Positions 15,757-23,590 of a stretch of DNA of 23,792 bases are shown one piece after another. Positions within the stretch are counted from its first letter, which is position 1. Each line of letters starts with the position of its first letter. The stretch is from positions 70,846 through 94,637 of the forward strand of contig DNGI01000047.1 of the NCBI GenBank assembly GCA_003486645.1, in the 5' to 3' direction. A program made the position numbers and the translations under genes. The DNA comes from Cyanobacteria bacterium UBA11370 (lineage in GTDB: Bacteria; Cyanobacteriota; Cyanobacteriia; Cyanobacteriales; Coleofasciculaceae). The notes under the pieces were generated by a model. The model searched no databases, was not told where the DNA came from, and worked only from the letters and a program-made list of their open reading frames with translations.

Positions 15757-16425
15757 TTAACTTTCTTGAGTGATCAATTTCTCTAAGTGAGCCGTATAAT
15801 TAGAGTCCTTCGCTATCTGAGGAACTCGTAACCTTACTCTTCCAGGAATAGTATGAATTATTTGACAAGCAACCGATAGAGTTTCGGGTGGCGAAATGGC
15901 TGATCCTTCAGGGAATTGAGTATCTGTTGTTAGATTTTCTTGAACCAGATCCGATGCTAATTCTGTTGAGGGTGTTGCTGTTTCCAGTTCATCCACTAAC
16001 CAACGCATCCCACTTCCTACGATGAGATTAGCGACGATGATCCATGCACCTTGGAGTCGGAAGGTTCGGGTTATTCCTTGTGCAATTCCCATACAAATTA
16101 ATAACTGGAGTAACGCACTTTCTCTTAAGATAGTAGAGATTGTTTTTTCTACAGTCAAGGGAGTCGTTGGTTGACTGACTCCTAGATGTTCAAGAATCTT
16201 GAACATCTGAGTCAAGGGGAGGATATTCGCATCAAAATTAATATCTAGCTTATCCCCAACTGTATCTAATTTGACGGTGTAAACTTCTACTTCCTGGCGG
16301 AGTTGCTGTTCTAAACCCTTCAAACTAGAGTGATTACTATCTGCTACCTTCAATTGCACATAGCCTGGACTTGCCTGCACCACTTTTATATCATCCATTT
16401 GATGGGGTGCTGTTTGACTATCCAT
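15757..16425 (-). CDS. HMA_2-domain membrane protein, truncated by an in-frame TAA
   Basis: The 222-residue product begins at ATG 16425 behind GAGGAG. It has a first HMA_2-like segment (about 12-80, KVVQASPGYVQLKV), a hydrophobic region (about 103-142) and an acidic linker. A second HMA_2 domain opens with IIHTIPGRVRLRVPQIAKDS and is cut off after LEKLITQES. Alignment with the ATPase domain puts the TAA where a Ser would be, so one base change could explain it. The same frame then stays open to 15388, giving 345 residues in all. It lies in the operon between feoA and the P-type ATPase. It may be a metal chaperone or ATPase accessory protein; whether the truncated form works is unknown. Confidence 0.7.
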   Translation of the reverse strand: MDSQTAPHQMDDIKVVQASPGYVQLKVADSNHSSLKGLEQQLRQEVEVYTVKLDTVGDKLDINFDANILPLTQMFKILEHLGVSQPTTPLTVEKTISTILRESALLQLLICMGIAQGITRTFRLQGAWIIVANLIVGSGMRWLVDELETATPSTELASDLVQENLTTDTQFPEGSAISPPETLSVACQIIHTIPGRVRLRVPQIAKDSNYTAHLEKLITQES

Positions 16426-16596
16426 ACCTTGCTCCTCTACCTAGCCTCAGCAATTTGTCAAAACTAGGTTAATTCCCTTCAAGTTTTAGTTTAAGACTTT
16501 TAATTATCCCAAGGGATTAAATCAAGAGTTTCTTAATAAAGAATTACGTCTCAACATGATTCATAATAATTTATTTTATTTTTTATTAATGGGTTC

Positions 16597-16629
16597 AGAT
16601 CCCTGACTTCTCTAAGAAATCAGAGATCT
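16597..16629. repeat. Intergenic palindrome, 15-bp arms, inside the feo-ATPase operon
   Basis: AGATCCCTGACTTCT (16597-16611) and AGAAATCAGAGATCT (16615-16629) form a 15-bp stem, and on the - strand transcript both mismatches become G-U pairs; the loop is 3 nt. No T-tract follows. It lies in the AT-rich 238-bp gap between feoA and the HMA_2 gene. It resembles palindromic intergenic repeats common in filamentous cyanobacteria and could act as an RNA processing or attenuation point. The rest of the gap shows nothing else clear. Confidence 0.75.
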
Positions 16630-16663
16630 CTCATTGAAATAATCCAACCTATAATCCCAACAC

Positions 16664-16885
16664 TTAGCGAGGTGTAATGTAAATTGTTTTTGCCGTTTCT
16701 CGATCCAAAGCAGCACGAGTTCGTCCTACTTTAATAATATAAGAAGGAAACTGCTGTTCTAAGGTAATAGAAATCCCCGGACTGACACCCATTGCTGTTA
16801 ATCTCCGCAGCATGGTTTCGTCTTCAGTCTTTAAAGCTGCCACAGTACCAGCAGTGCCAATTGTTACATCAGAAAGTTCAACCAT
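16664..16885 (-). CDS. feoA: FeoA-family ferrous iron transport accessory protein
   Basis: The 73-residue SH3-like cytosolic protein matches FeoA in length and pattern: GTAGTVAALKTEDETMLRRL, then MGVSPGISITLEQQFP, and an IKVGRTRAALDRETAKTIYI close. FeoA is needed for FeoB activity in several bacteria. The ATG directly abuts the stop of the FeoB membrane protein, with AGGAGTAAGG upstream, so they are cotranslated. In many bacteria feoA precedes feoB; here it follows, an order also seen in other cyanobacteria. Confidence 0.92.
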   Translation of the reverse strand: MVELSDVTIGTAGTVAALKTEDETMLRRLTAMGVSPGISITLEQQFPSYIIKVGRTRAALDRETAKTIYITPR

Positions 16886-18349
16886 TTAAATCCTTACTCC
16901 TAAAATAGTCAAAACGAAATTCATCAAATACCCCACCAAAAATGCAAAAGGAAAAATAAAAGCCACTATCGCCCAAGTCACTTTAGCACCCCGCTCTTTT
17001 AACATCATTTGTAATTGGGCAATACAAGGCAAAAATAGAGTCAGGACTATCGCCACAACCACTAATTGATTGCCACTTAAAATCCCTTGTTGCTGCATAT
17101 CAAACAGTCCTGCTGCTCCATAATCTCGCCGGAAGAATCCATACAAGAAAATCGGAGCCGCTTCTTTCGGCAATCCTAAACTGAAGGCAATAGGTTCAAT
17201 TCCTTGAATGATTAAATCAAATAAACCCGTTAACCGCCCCAGCCAAATGAAAACCGATGCCCAAATAAATAGAGGCAAAATTTCTAAGAAATACCATTTC
17301 ATCCTCACCCAAGTTTTTGTTATAATATTCTTGAGTTTAGGTAATCTCAATGGAGGAATTTCTAGATAAAAACTGGCGGGTTTTCCAGGAAGTAAATGCG
17401 CGATTAAAGACCCCATAATGAGGAAAATTGCCGTAATCATCCCGCCCCATAGTAACAATGCAGCAGGCTTTTGAGCTAATAATCCAATAATCACTCCCCA
17501 TTGAGCAGCACAAGGAATTGCTAAGGAGAGGAGAAACGTAGCAATCAATCGTTCTCGTTTAGTTTCTAAGGTGCGTGTCACCATCGTTGCCATCGTATCG
17601 CACCCCAAACCTAATACGATTGGAATAACGGCACGACCTGATAAACCCATCGCTTTAAATAAGCGGTCAAGCATCAGGGATAATCGGGGTAAGTAACCGC
17701 TATCTTCTAAAAAGGAAAACATTAAAAAAAACGTCGCCACCACCGGGAGTACAATAGCAACAGCGTAGCGAATTCCCAAGGTAATAATACCGTATTCGTT
17801 AGCAATTAAATCTTGCAGAGGTTGCCAGGGTAAAAGTTGGGCTGTCCAGACGTTAACGACAGGATTGATGTTTTCTTCAAAAAAGCTTTCGATCAAATCA
17901 ACAAACGTTCCAGCCCCTAATTCTCCCACAAATTTATAGACACCATAATAGAGAATAACGACCAGCAGGGGAAACCCGGTAATAGGATTAACGGTAAACT
18001 GATGTAACCGCTCAGTCAAGGTTTTTTTCCCTGGTGTGGTTTCACGAATTGTCTGGCTTTCGAGTCTCCAAGCTTGCTGCTGACGTGCTGAAGCGATCGC
18101 CGACAAAATCGGTTCATTGAGTTGGTTTTGGGCTTGGACAATTGCCGCTTCAATTTCTCTAGCTGGGGAGTTTTGCTGCTGAATTTTTTGCCAAAAATGA
18201 GGGTCTTTTTGTAACAGCAGTAATGCCAAACTCCGCGAGGAAATAGAATAGTTTTGAGAAAGGATTAATTCGGCATTGCTTGCCAAAAGCGATTCAATTT
18301 TTGCCAGAGCTTTTTCAATAGGTTCTGGATAGGCAATTTGAGTTAACAT
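16886..18349 (-). CDS. feoB: FeoB membrane (Gate) protein lacking the G domain
   Basis: This 487-residue polytopic protein is the ferrous-iron permease part of FeoB. Its first 60 residues (YPEPIEKALAKIESLL, RSLALLLLQKDPHF) resemble the helical GDI domain that normally follows the G domain. Two Gate regions are clear: VLGLGCDTMATMVTRTLETK with Cys near 250 and IPCAAQ near 280, and GFFRRDYGAAGL then LFLPCIAQ. These conserved Cys residues line the proposed pore. The ATG at 18349 lies inside the end of the G-domain gene, overlapping it by 35 nt in another frame. The two products sum to about 695 residues, the usual single-chain FeoB being 700-770. They presumably assemble as a split transporter. 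Confidence 0.92.
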   Translation of the reverse strand: MLTQIAYPEPIEKALAKIESLLASNAELILSQNYSISSRSLALLLLQKDPHFWQKIQQQNSPAREIEAAIVQAQNQLNEPILSAIASARQQQAWRLESQTIRETTPGKKTLTERLHQFTVNPITGFPLLVVILYYGVYKFVGELGAGTFVDLIESFFEENINPVVNVWTAQLLPWQPLQDLIANEYGIITLGIRYAVAIVLPVVATFFLMFSFLEDSGYLPRLSLMLDRLFKAMGLSGRAVIPIVLGLGCDTMATMVTRTLETKRERLIATFLLSLAIPCAAQWGVIIGLLAQKPAALLLWGGMITAIFLIMGSLIAHLLPGKPASFYLEIPPLRLPKLKNIITKTWVRMKWYFLEILPLFIWASVFIWLGRLTGLFDLIIQGIEPIAFSLGLPKEAAPIFLYGFFRRDYGAAGLFDMQQQGILSGNQLVVVAIVLTLFLPCIAQLQMMLKERGAKVTWAIVAFIFPFAFLVGYLMNFVLTILGVRI

Positions 18350-18941
18350 AGTCCCACATCCTTTCTCTTAATTCCGTCAAACCAAGATTTAAAGCGGCTG
18401 CCATCGTTACAACTGGCACTCCTAATTCCATCTGCAAATGTTCCCTTTTAATTTGAAGACCAAGTTGTTTAGCCTCGTCCATCATATTGATGGCTAAAAG
18501 TACGGGTAATCCTGTTTCAATAAGCTGAAACGTTAAAGGGAGCATCCGCCCTAAATTCTTAGCATCTACAACATGAATCACTAAATTAATCGCCTCAGAA
18601 AATAATAAATCTCTGCTCACTTTTTCTTCTTCTGTAATCGGCAAAAGCGAATACATCCCCGGTGTATCGATTACCCTCACTAAAGAACCATTCAACCCCA
18701 TCTCGCCCCTAGAAACTTCTACCGTTGTTCCCGGATAATTGGAAACCGTAACATAAGTACTAGTTAAAGCGTTAAAGAGTACGCTTTTTCCGACATTTGG
18801 CATTCCCACTAATGCGATCGCCGGAATTTTTTTTGAGTCTTGAGGGGGAAGTGACTGATCGTTGCGAAACCATTTCAAAAAGCTACTGACTTTGTTGTTC
18901 CGTTGAGTGGAGCAGCTTTTACGGCATCCATGACATTCCAT
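18315..18941 (-). CDS. feoB: FeoB G-protein domain as a separate polypeptide
   Basis: The 208-residue GTPase domain has all expected motifs: G1 GMPNVGKS (46-53), G2 Thr in NYPGTTVE (about 72), G3 DTPG (92-95) and G4 NMMD (142-145). It ends just after the G domain, with no GDI helices or membrane segments. The N-terminus carries CHGCRKSC (Cys 3, 6, 10), a small possible metal or Fe-S binding patch. The ATG at 18941 has only a weak ribosome site. The gene overlaps the membrane half by 35 nt. A Fur-box match lies about 55 bp upstream. A single-base frameshift splitting an ancestral feoB is the alternative to a natural split, but both halves look intact and the break is exactly at a domain border. 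Confidence 0.9.
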   Translation of the reverse strand: MECHGCRKSCSTQRNNKVSSFLKWFRNDQSLPPQDSKKIPAIALVGMPNVGKSVLFNALTSTYVTVSNYPGTTVEVSRGEMGLNGSLVRVIDTPGMYSLLPITEEEKVSRDLLFSEAINLVIHVVDAKNLGRMLPLTFQLIETGLPVLLAINMMDEAKQLGLQIKREHLQMELGVPVVTMAAALNLGLTELRERMWDYVNSNCLSRTY

Positions 18942-18994
18942 AGGCTTTACCCGTTTTGGGGCGCGAGCAAGTGATTAAAACAACACCTAAGTTG

Positions 18995-19009
18995 TGAAAA
19001 TAATTCTCA
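18995..19009. promoter_or_regulatory. Putative Fur box upstream of the feoB-feoA-ATPase operon
   Basis: TGAAAATAATTCTCA matches the 7-1-7 Fur consensus TGATAATnATTATCA at 12 of 14 positions. It lies 54 bp upstream of the ATG at 18941, where a promoter would be expected. Fur control of feo operons is well established in bacteria; binding here is inferred. Confidence 0.65.
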
Positions 19010-19106
19010 TTAAGGCTTTGTTTTAGATATACAATAGTTCCATCTAATCGAAAATCTTTTTAATGAAAATTTAAGACTTTCGCTCACGACCCCACTCGCG
19101 TTCGTG

Positions 19107-21293
19107 TTATTTAGCCGTTTCAATCCCATCACAAAGGGCGCGATCGCTTTCCTCCACTTTTAGATTGTACTTCAGATAATCTCGCACCCAATTACAACCC
19201 TTTACCATTAACTCATCTAACTCTTTTAACTCCCACACTCTGACATTTTTATCCAAACTAGCAGCAACAATTGTTTTACCATCGGGACTAAAACTCACGC
19301 TAGTTACTCCTTGTTTTGCTCCCGTTAACGTTAGGAGTTCTTCCCCTTCATTACTCCAAATCTTCACTGTTTTGTCCTGACTGGTAGTCGCAATAGTTTT
19401 TCCATCAGGACTAAAACTCACACCAATTACCCAATCATTGTGTCCTTTCAGAGTTTGCAGTTCCTTCCCGTCTTTACTCCAAAGTTTAACAGTATTATCA
19501 AAACTAGTCGTAGCAATTCTCTCACCATCAGGACTGAAACTGATACCAATGACCCAATCATTATGTCCAGTTAAAGTTTTGAGTTCCTTCCCGTCCAAAG
19601 TCCAAAGTTTAACCGTTTTATCCTGACTCACCGTAGCAATTGTTTTTCCATCCGGACTAAAACTAACACCCATCACCCCTTCTTTATGTCCATTTAAGGT
19701 TTTTAATTCCTTCCCTTCTCGACTCCAAAGCTTAACCGTTTTATCCTGACTTGCCGTAGCAATGGTTTTCCCATCAGGGCTAAAACTGACATCCATTACC
19801 CCTTCTTTATGCCCACTTAGAGTTTGTAACTCTTTCCCTTCTATACTCCAAAGTTTAACCGTTTTGTCAAAACTCGCCGTAGCAATTGTTTTACTATCAG
19901 GACTAAAACTTACACTCAAAACACCTTCTTTATGCCCATTCAAAGTTTTGAGTTCCTTTCCTGCTTTGTTCCAGAGCTTAACAGTTTTATCCTCACTAGC
20001 ACTAGCAATCATTTGACCATCAGTACTAAAACTAACTCGGTTCACTCCTTCTTTATGTCCCGTCAACGTTTGAGGTTTTTCTGTATCCAAATTCCACAGC
20101 CGAACGATGTTATCCTGACCAACACTAGCAATAGTTTTACCGTCAGGACTAAAACTGACATTCATTACCCCCTGTTGATGTCCAATGAACATTTGAATTT
20201 CCTGGGTTTCTAAATTCCAAAGCTTAACAGTATTATCCTGGCTAGCCGTTACAATTGTCTTGCCATCAGGACTAAAACTGACACTATTAACCCCATCTTC
20301 ATGCCCAGTTAAAGATTGAATTTCTTTGCCGTCAAGACTCCAAAGTTTAACCGTTTTATCTCGACTAGCCGTAGCAAGGGTTTGACTGTCAGGACTGAAA
20401 CTGACATTCCAAATAATATCATTATGTCCGGTTAAAGTTTGGAGTTCTTTACCTTCTTTGTCCCAGAGTTTAACGGTTTGGTCTTTACTGGCAGTTGCTA
20501 TCGTTTTACCATCAGGACTAAAGCTCACACTAGTGACTGCATCATCATGCCCACTTAGAGTTTTAAGTTCTTTCCCTTCTAGACTCCAAAGTTTGACTGT
20601 TTTATCCCCGCTTGCAGTAGCAATAGTCTTACCATCAGGACTGAAACTAATACTATTCACTCCCTCTGTATGTCCAGTTAAAGTTTGAAGTTCTTTCCCT
20701 TCAAGAGTCCAGAGTTTGACCGTTTTATCCCCACTCGCCGTCGCAATGGTTTTACCATCGGGGCTAAAACTAACACTATTGATCCAATCCGTATGTCCAG
20801 CTAAAGTTTTTAGTTCTTTGCCTTCAAGAGTCCAAAGCTTAACCGTTTTATCTCCACTCGCTGTCGCAATGGTCTTACCATCAGAACTGAAACTAATACT
20901 TGTAACCCAATCAGTATGACCAAGAAAGCGATTGCGTTCTTTCAGGTTATCAAGAGTTCCTTGTAACAGGGCTAAAACCCGATTTTTGGATTCAGGCTTT
21001 ACGTTTTTATAGTATTGCAATTGCCGTCCTGCTCTAATCCCTTCAATGAGCGCCTCAAAATTGCGATCGCTAGCACTAAGACTTTTCCCATAACGACTGA
21101 GCGAATTGATTTGACCTTCGGCAAATTTTTCAATCTCTTGGAGTTGTCGTTTAGCGTTCTGATACTGAGCGAAGGTTACACCTGCCAATCCAATAGCAAC
21201 TAGTAATGCAAGGCTCACACCTCCAAGAGCTAATTTTTGGCGTTTGAGTTGATTAGTTTGACCTGTAAGGGAATGTTCTGGAACAGTAGTCAT
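19107..21293 (-). CDS. Free-standing membrane-anchored WD40 protein, 14 repeats
   Basis: The 728-residue protein has a short cytosolic N-terminus, one membrane helix (about 21-43), a coiled-coil/helical region (about 45-120), then fourteen near-identical 41-residue WD40 repeats (about 123-698). The core pattern is GH--V-SVSFSPDGKTIATAS-DKTVKLW. Fourteen repeats would fold as two seven-bladed propellers. The tail VKGCNWVRDYLKYNLKVEES and the helical segment before the repeats are the usual C-terminal half of cyanobacterial NACHT/AAA/protease-WD40 proteins, but no ATPase or protease domain precedes them. The ATG at 21293 has a perfect AGGAGG 5 bp upstream, so it is a real start and not a truncation artefact. 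The role is probably protein-protein scaffolding; the partner is unknown. It lies between the feo operon and the ABC genes. Confidence 0.92.
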   Translation of the reverse strand: MTTVPEHSLTGQTNQLKRQKLALGGVSLALLVAIGLAGVTFAQYQNAKRQLQEIEKFAEGQINSLSRYGKSLSASDRNFEALIEGIRAGRQLQYYKNVKPESKNRVLALLQGTLDNLKERNRFLGHTDWVTSISFSSDGKTIATASGDKTVKLWTLEGKELKTLAGHTDWINSVSFSPDGKTIATASGDKTVKLWTLEGKELQTLTGHTEGVNSISFSPDGKTIATASGDKTVKLWSLEGKELKTLSGHDDAVTSVSFSPDGKTIATASKDQTVKLWDKEGKELQTLTGHNDIIWNVSFSPDSQTLATASRDKTVKLWSLDGKEIQSLTGHEDGVNSVSFSPDGKTIVTASQDNTVKLWNLETQEIQMFIGHQQGVMNVSFSPDGKTIASVGQDNIVRLWNLDTEKPQTLTGHKEGVNRVSFSTDGQMIASASEDKTVKLWNKAGKELKTLNGHKEGVLSVSFSPDSKTIATASFDKTVKLWSIEGKELQTLSGHKEGVMDVSFSPDGKTIATASQDKTVKLWSREGKELKTLNGHKEGVMGVSFSPDGKTIATVSQDKTVKLWTLDGKELKTLTGHNDWVIGISFSPDGERIATTSFDNTVKLWSKDGKELQTLKGHNDWVIGVSFSPDGKTIATTSQDKTVKIWSNEGEELLTLTGAKQGVTSVSFSPDGKTIVAASLDKNVRVWELKELDELMVKGCNWVRDYLKYNLKVEESDRALCDGIETAK

Positions 21294-21319
21294 CTTGCCT
21301 CCTGATAAAGAATTGTTTG

Positions 21320-21432
21320 TTGCTAATTGCTAATTGCTAATTGTTCATTGCTAATTGCTAATTGCTAATTTCTATATTTGTTATTCTCGGTTAGCCATTA
21401 GCTAATAGCTAATAGCCATGAGCCATTAGCCC
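21320..21432. repeat. Two STRR arrays: TTGCTAA and GCCATTA heptamers
   Basis: Seven TTGCTAA units (one variant) fill 21320-21368. Six degenerate TTAGCCA/ATAGCTA units fill 21391-21432. The second array is the reverse complement of the TAATGGC family at 4407-4462. Both lie in the 150-bp gap between the ABC ATPase stop and the WD40 start. Confidence 0.85.
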
Positions 21433-21443
21433 TTGTCACCCCA

Positions 21444-22244
21444 TTAGTAATTCACCTTCACCCAACGCCCTATCGGTACACACATCGGTGTCCCCACGAC
21501 CGGATCTGGCACAATCCGACACTTCAACCCAAACACCTCGCGCACCATTCCTTCCGTCATCACCTGACTTGGCGTTCCCTGAGCATAAATCTGACCTTGC
21601 CGCACCGCCACAAGGGAATCTGCATAGCGACAAGCTTGATTGAGGTCATGCAATACCATCACAATCGTCCGTCCTTTAGTCTGATGCAGGTCATAGAGTA
21701 AATCCAGCACCTCGACTTGATGGGCTAAATCCAGAAACGTGGTTGGTTCATCCAGTAGTAGAATATCTGTATCCTGAGCCAACGCCATTGCCAACCAAGC
21801 TCGTTGCCGCTGTCCACCGGAAAGGGTATCGATCGCCCGGTCAGCCAAATGACTCATCTGAGTAGTTGCCAGTGCTGTCTCAACCATAAACTCATCGTCT
21901 TTTGACCACTGCTGCAACCAGTTTTGGTAAGGATAACGACCTTGAGCGACCAAATCCCGTACCGTCAGACCTTCCGGGGCTATTGGCCCTTGGGGTAGTA
22001 TTCCGAGTTGTTGGGCAAGCACTTTAGTGGGTAGGTTGTAAATTGAAGCGCCATCCAGATAGACTGCACCTCCACGGGGTTTTAGCAGTCGCGCTAGACC
22101 TCGCAATAAAGTAGATTTCCCGCAGCCATTTGCACCAACCAGCACCGTAATTTTTCCAGTTGGAATCGCTAGGTTAAGGTCGAGGATAATCGGCTTACCC
22201 TCATAGGCTAGAGTCAATTGCTGTGCTTTGAGTCGGTCAGTCAT
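21444..22244 (-). CDS. Ferric-siderophore ABC transporter ATP-binding protein (FecE/FepC family)
   Basis: This is a 266-residue cytosolic ATPase that powers siderophore import. It shows Walker [10 protein letters not shown] (37-45), signature [10 protein letters not shown] (141-150), Walker B ILLLDEP (161-167) and the H-loop His (VLHDLNQA, about 199). The C-terminal [15 protein letters not shown] is characteristic of the FepC/YclP siderophore subgroup rather than BtuD. The ATG at 22244 starts 2 bp after a GATTTTG repeat array, so no Shine-Dalgarno sequence is visible. It follows the permease on the same strand after 131 bp and is presumed cotranscribed. Its binding protein is probably the lipoprotein at 3128-4324. 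Confidence 0.93.
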   Translation of the reverse strand: MTDRLKAQQLTLAYEGKPIILDLNLAIPTGKITVLVGANGCGKSTLLRGLARLLKPRGGAVYLDGASIYNLPTKVLAQQLGILPQGPIAPEGLTVRDLVAQGRYPYQNWLQQWSKDDEFMVETALATTQMSHLADRAIDTLSGGQRQRAWLAMALAQDTDILLLDEPTTFLDLAHQVEVLDLLYDLHQTKGRTIVMVLHDLNQACRYADSLVAVRQGQIYAQGTPSQVMTEGMVREVFGLKCRIVPDPVVGTPMCVPIGRWVKVNY

Positions 22245-22246
22245 TC

Positions 22247-22309
22247 GATTTTGGATTTTGGATTTTGGATTTTGGATTTCGGATTTTGGATTTTGGATTT
22301 TGGATTTTG
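22247..22309. repeat. STRR: nine GATTTTG heptamers
   Basis: Nine consecutive GATTTTG units (the fifth is GATTTCG) lie between the permease and ATPase genes and end 2 bp before the ATPase start codon. The remaining bases 22310-22375 show nothing else clear. Confidence 0.93.
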
Positions 22310-22375
22310 GATTGTCTCTACGAATAAATCGGGGGGCTTTTAACCAAATTTTTTTAGGTCATGTTATTAGGCATT

Positions 22376-23428
22376 TTAAAGTTTAGATTTGCGATTTTGG
22401 ATTAATAAATAAATAAAATAGGGCGCACCAATCGCTGCCGTGATAATGCCGCAAGGAAGCTCAATTGGCGCAAATAATATCCGTCCGAATAAGTCCGCTA
22501 AAACCACAATCATGCCCCCCAGCATACCAGCCGTCGGGATTAGCCCTTCATGGGATGACCCCACTAACTGCCGTCCGAGGTGAGGTGCCATTAAGCCGAC
22601 AAAACCAATAGCACCTGCCGTAGCGACACAAGCTCCTGCTAGTGCCACACTAGTTAGAAGTAATAAACCCCGTTGCCATTCCACCCGGCTACCTAAACCC
22701 TTAGCTACATCGTCTCCTAGATTTAGAGCGTTCAAATCCCGCGCCATCAGCCATGTTAAAGGTGCAAAACTCATTAGCCAGGGTAGTAATGCTGTAACCT
22801 GTTCCCAACTCCGACCATAAACACTTCCTGCTAACCAAACTAATGCCTGAGAAACGCTATTAATATCACCAAACGTAATCATTAAATTAGTTAAAGCGCC
22901 AGCCATTAAGTTGAAACCAATCCCAACCAAAATCAGCCGCATTGGAGAACTTCCCCCTTTCCAAGCCAACAGATAAATGGTTAGAAAAACGATTAAAGCT
23001 CCAGCAAAAGCCGCAAGAGGTAAAGTTGATACGGGTGCAGATGGGATAAAAACTAACAGAGTAACGGCGGCTAAAGCAGCACCTGCATTAATGCCAATAA
23101 TGCCAGGATCAGCAAGAGGATTACGGATGATACCTTGGGTAATCGTACCTGCGATCGCTAATCCTACCCCAACGAGAAAAGCCGCGATTATGCGAGGCAA
23201 GCGCAGGGTATTAATAATAAAAGAATAATTCGGATTCCCAGTATCCAAACCCAAGATAGTTTTAATAACATCAACAGGTGAAATAGGATACTCACCCAAA
23301 CTCACACTAATAACCATTGCCGCTAACGTAACCAATCCCAGAGATAGTAATACCGTTGGCACACGTCGCTCAATGCGGAATGAAATAGGGACTTGTTCGT
23401 GACGGATAACCAACCAGTTACTCTTCAT
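22376..23428 (-). CDS. FecCD-family iron-siderophore ABC permease
   Basis: This is a 350-residue inner-membrane permease of the FecCD/BtuC family with 9-10 hydrophobic segments. Family blocks visible include [69 protein letters not shown] and [20 protein letters not shown]. The GFVGLMAPH stretch is the family's ATPase-coupling region. Only one permease gene is present; FecC/FecD-type systems use two, BtuC-type ones a homodimer. A partner could lie outside the window, or this one could dimerise with itself. The upstream 364 bp is repeat-rich and shows no Fur-box match, unlike the receptor and feo operons. Confidence 0.93.
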   Translation of the reverse strand: MKSNWLVIRHEQVPISFRIERRVPTVLLSLGLVTLAAMVISVSLGEYPISPVDVIKTILGLDTGNPNYSFIINTLRLPRIIAAFLVGVGLAIAGTITQGIIRNPLADPGIIGINAGAALAAVTLLVFIPSAPVSTLPLAAFAGALIVFLTIYLLAWKGGSSPMRLILVGIGFNLMAGALTNLMITFGDINSVSQALVWLAGSVYGRSWEQVTALLPWLMSFAPLTWLMARDLNALNLGDDVAKGLGSRVEWQRGLLLLTSVALAGACVATAGAIGFVGLMAPHLGRQLVGSSHEGLIPTAGMLGGMIVVLADLFGRILFAPIELPCGIITAAIGAPYFIYLLIQNRKSKL

Positions 23429-23467
23429 ATAATTTCAATAGACTTCTTGCATAAATACCCGATTCGC

Positions 23468-23528
23468 CAGGGGTTAAAACCCCTGTCTTACAGCTCAAGT
23501 CGGTTTCAACTGAGATCTTGCACCATTC
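23468..23528 (-). repeat. Inverted copy B of the dispersed repeat with an 8-bp hairpin
   Basis: The reverse complement of 23498-23528 matches the core of copy A (12-42) at 26 of 31 positions. Next to it is the perfect hairpin CAGGGGTT/AACCCCTG (23468-23475 and 23478-23485), similar in kind to the GTGGTT/AACCAC hairpin beside copy A. Confidence 0.65.
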
Positions 23529-23590
23529 TCAACAAAGCGCTACAACCCTTGATTTCTCGTTAACGTAATCACCAAAAACCTAGCTTTTAC

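Noticed and set aside
18315..18349. Programmed ribosomal frameshift joining the FeoB halves
   Set aside because: No slippery heptamer is visible in the overlap, and a proper ATG opens the second frame, so coupled re-initiation is simpler.
19438..20919. Several open frames on the + strand across the WD40 gene
   Set aside because: They recur with the 123-bp repeat period and are low-complexity mirror images of the WD40 codons, so they are antisense shadows.
12..23528. The whole window as one composite transposon bounded by inverted repeat copies A and B
   Set aside because: No intact transposase lies inside, ends match only 26 of 31, and further copies exist next to B, so a dispersed repeat family explains them better.
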